A stretch of 6,509 bases of DNA, from NCBI GenBank assembly GCA_964482025.1, contig CAYZVN010000121.1, forward strand, positions 1 to 6,509, written 5' to 3'. Position 1 is the first letter of the stretch. Every line of letters starts with the position of its first letter. Below, in pieces: positions 6,286-6,509 of the stretch. The notes under the pieces are model-generated. The model had not been told where the DNA came from. It did not search any database and saw nothing but the letters and a program-made list of their open reading frames with translations. A program made the position numbers and the translations under genes. This DNA is from UBA5868 sp964482025. GTDB taxonomy: Bacteria; Pseudomonadota; Gammaproteobacteria; Pseudomonadales; Cellvibrionaceae.

Positions 6286-6509
6286 ATGCGTAAGATACTA
6301 ATTCTAGGAATGCTGAGTGCCATGCTCGCGGCGTGCGGCGGAGGCGATCCAGATCCCTCCAGCAGCAGCTCCTCGAGCAGCAGCTCATCATCATCCAGTT
6401 CATCCAGCAGCAATAGTTCATCCTCGAGCAGCAGCTCGTCTTCCAGTTCCAGCAGCACATCTGGTGGTGATATTGGATTCTCCGGCGATCCCATAAAAGG
6501 CGCGGAGAC
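6286..6509 (+). CDS. Lipoprotein with poly-serine linker, possibly a cytochrome c (partial)
   Basis: Seventy-four codons are visible before the right edge. MRKILILGMLSAMLAAC is a lipoprotein signal peptide with lipobox L14-A15-A16-C17. Gly follows the cysteine, so outer membrane sorting is likely. After GGGDPDP comes a linker of 18 Ser, one Asn and 14 Ser, then T-S (residues 25-59). The codons are mixed TCN and AGY, so selection has kept serine rather than simple DNA slippage alone. The last residues, GGDIGFSGDPIKGAE, resemble the beginning of a class I cytochrome c domain, where a CXXCH would follow within about 10 residues. That is inference, since the motif is not in the window. Poly-Ser linkers join lipoproteins or enzymes to carbohydrate-active or redox domains in Cellvibrio and Saccharophagus relatives. 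The start has GAGGAG at 6269-6274, with an 11-nt gap. A perfect FNR/DNR box lies about 220 nt upstream. Confidence 0.85.
   Translation, partial: MRKILILGMLSAMLAACGGGDPDPSSSSSSSSSSSSSSSSSSNSSSSSSSSSSSSSSTSGGDIGFSGDPIKGAE

Noticed and set aside
6358..6462. Simple-sequence or CRISPR-like repeat
   Set aside because: The repetitive bases are mixed serine codons in one open frame. There are no constant repeats with unique spacers.
6201..6494. Minus-strand frame rich in Leu, Glu and Asp
   Set aside because: It is the reverse reading of the poly-serine linker codons of the lipoprotein, which has a signal peptide and lipobox.

Overview
The window looks like a gammaproteobacterial chromosome segment of roughly balanced GC content. 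It carries a cytochrome c-dependent nitric oxide reductase (cNOR) gene cluster on the minus strand. To its right lie a tiny Pmp3/YqaE-family membrane protein gene (minus strand) and the start of a plus-strand lipoprotein with a long poly-serine linker. Poly-serine linkers behind a lipobox are typical of Cellvibrionaceae-like bacteria (Cellvibrio, Saccharophagus, Teredinibacter). That placement is an inference from one partial gene.

Layout in transcription order on the minus strand: an imperfect FNR/DNR-type box (5355-5368), a small 41-residue single-helix membrane protein (5265-5140), norC (5127-4285), norB (4229-2862), norQ (2862-2050) and norD (1997 to the left edge). Spacing is tight: 12 nt before norC, 55 nt between norC and norB, a one-base TGATG overlap between norB and norQ, and 52 nt between norQ and norD. 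This fits one operon. norD stays open from its ATG to the left edge, for 665 codons. It is cut off by the window rather than broken.

How the genes work together: NorB is the membrane catalytic subunit (hemes b and b3 plus the non-heme FeB site) reducing 2 NO to N2O. NorC anchors heme c outside the membrane and feeds it electrons. NorQ (MoxR-type AAA+ ATPase) and NorD (von Willebrand A domain protein) are the chaperone pair thought to insert the FeB iron. All expected metal ligands of NorB are present. The oddest part is NorC. It is 280 residues long with two CXXCH motifs, a normal NorC followed by an extra class I cytochrome c domain. The 41-residue ORF with a very good Shine-Dalgarno just ahead of norC may be an unannotated small subunit.

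Right of the operon: 5369-5646 holds no gene I can support. A 27-nt perfect inverted repeat (5647-5673) follows the Pmp3/YqaE gene (5852-5679). Between that gene and the lipoprotein (ATG at 6286) lies a perfect FNR/DNR palindrome, TTGAT-N4-ATCAA (6055-6068). It suggests that the lipoprotein and/or the Pmp3 gene share low-oxygen or NO control with the nor operon. The lipoprotein is cut off by the right edge just after its serine linker, where the sequence begins to resemble the start of a cytochrome c domain. No nir, nos, norE or norF gene is visible in the window.
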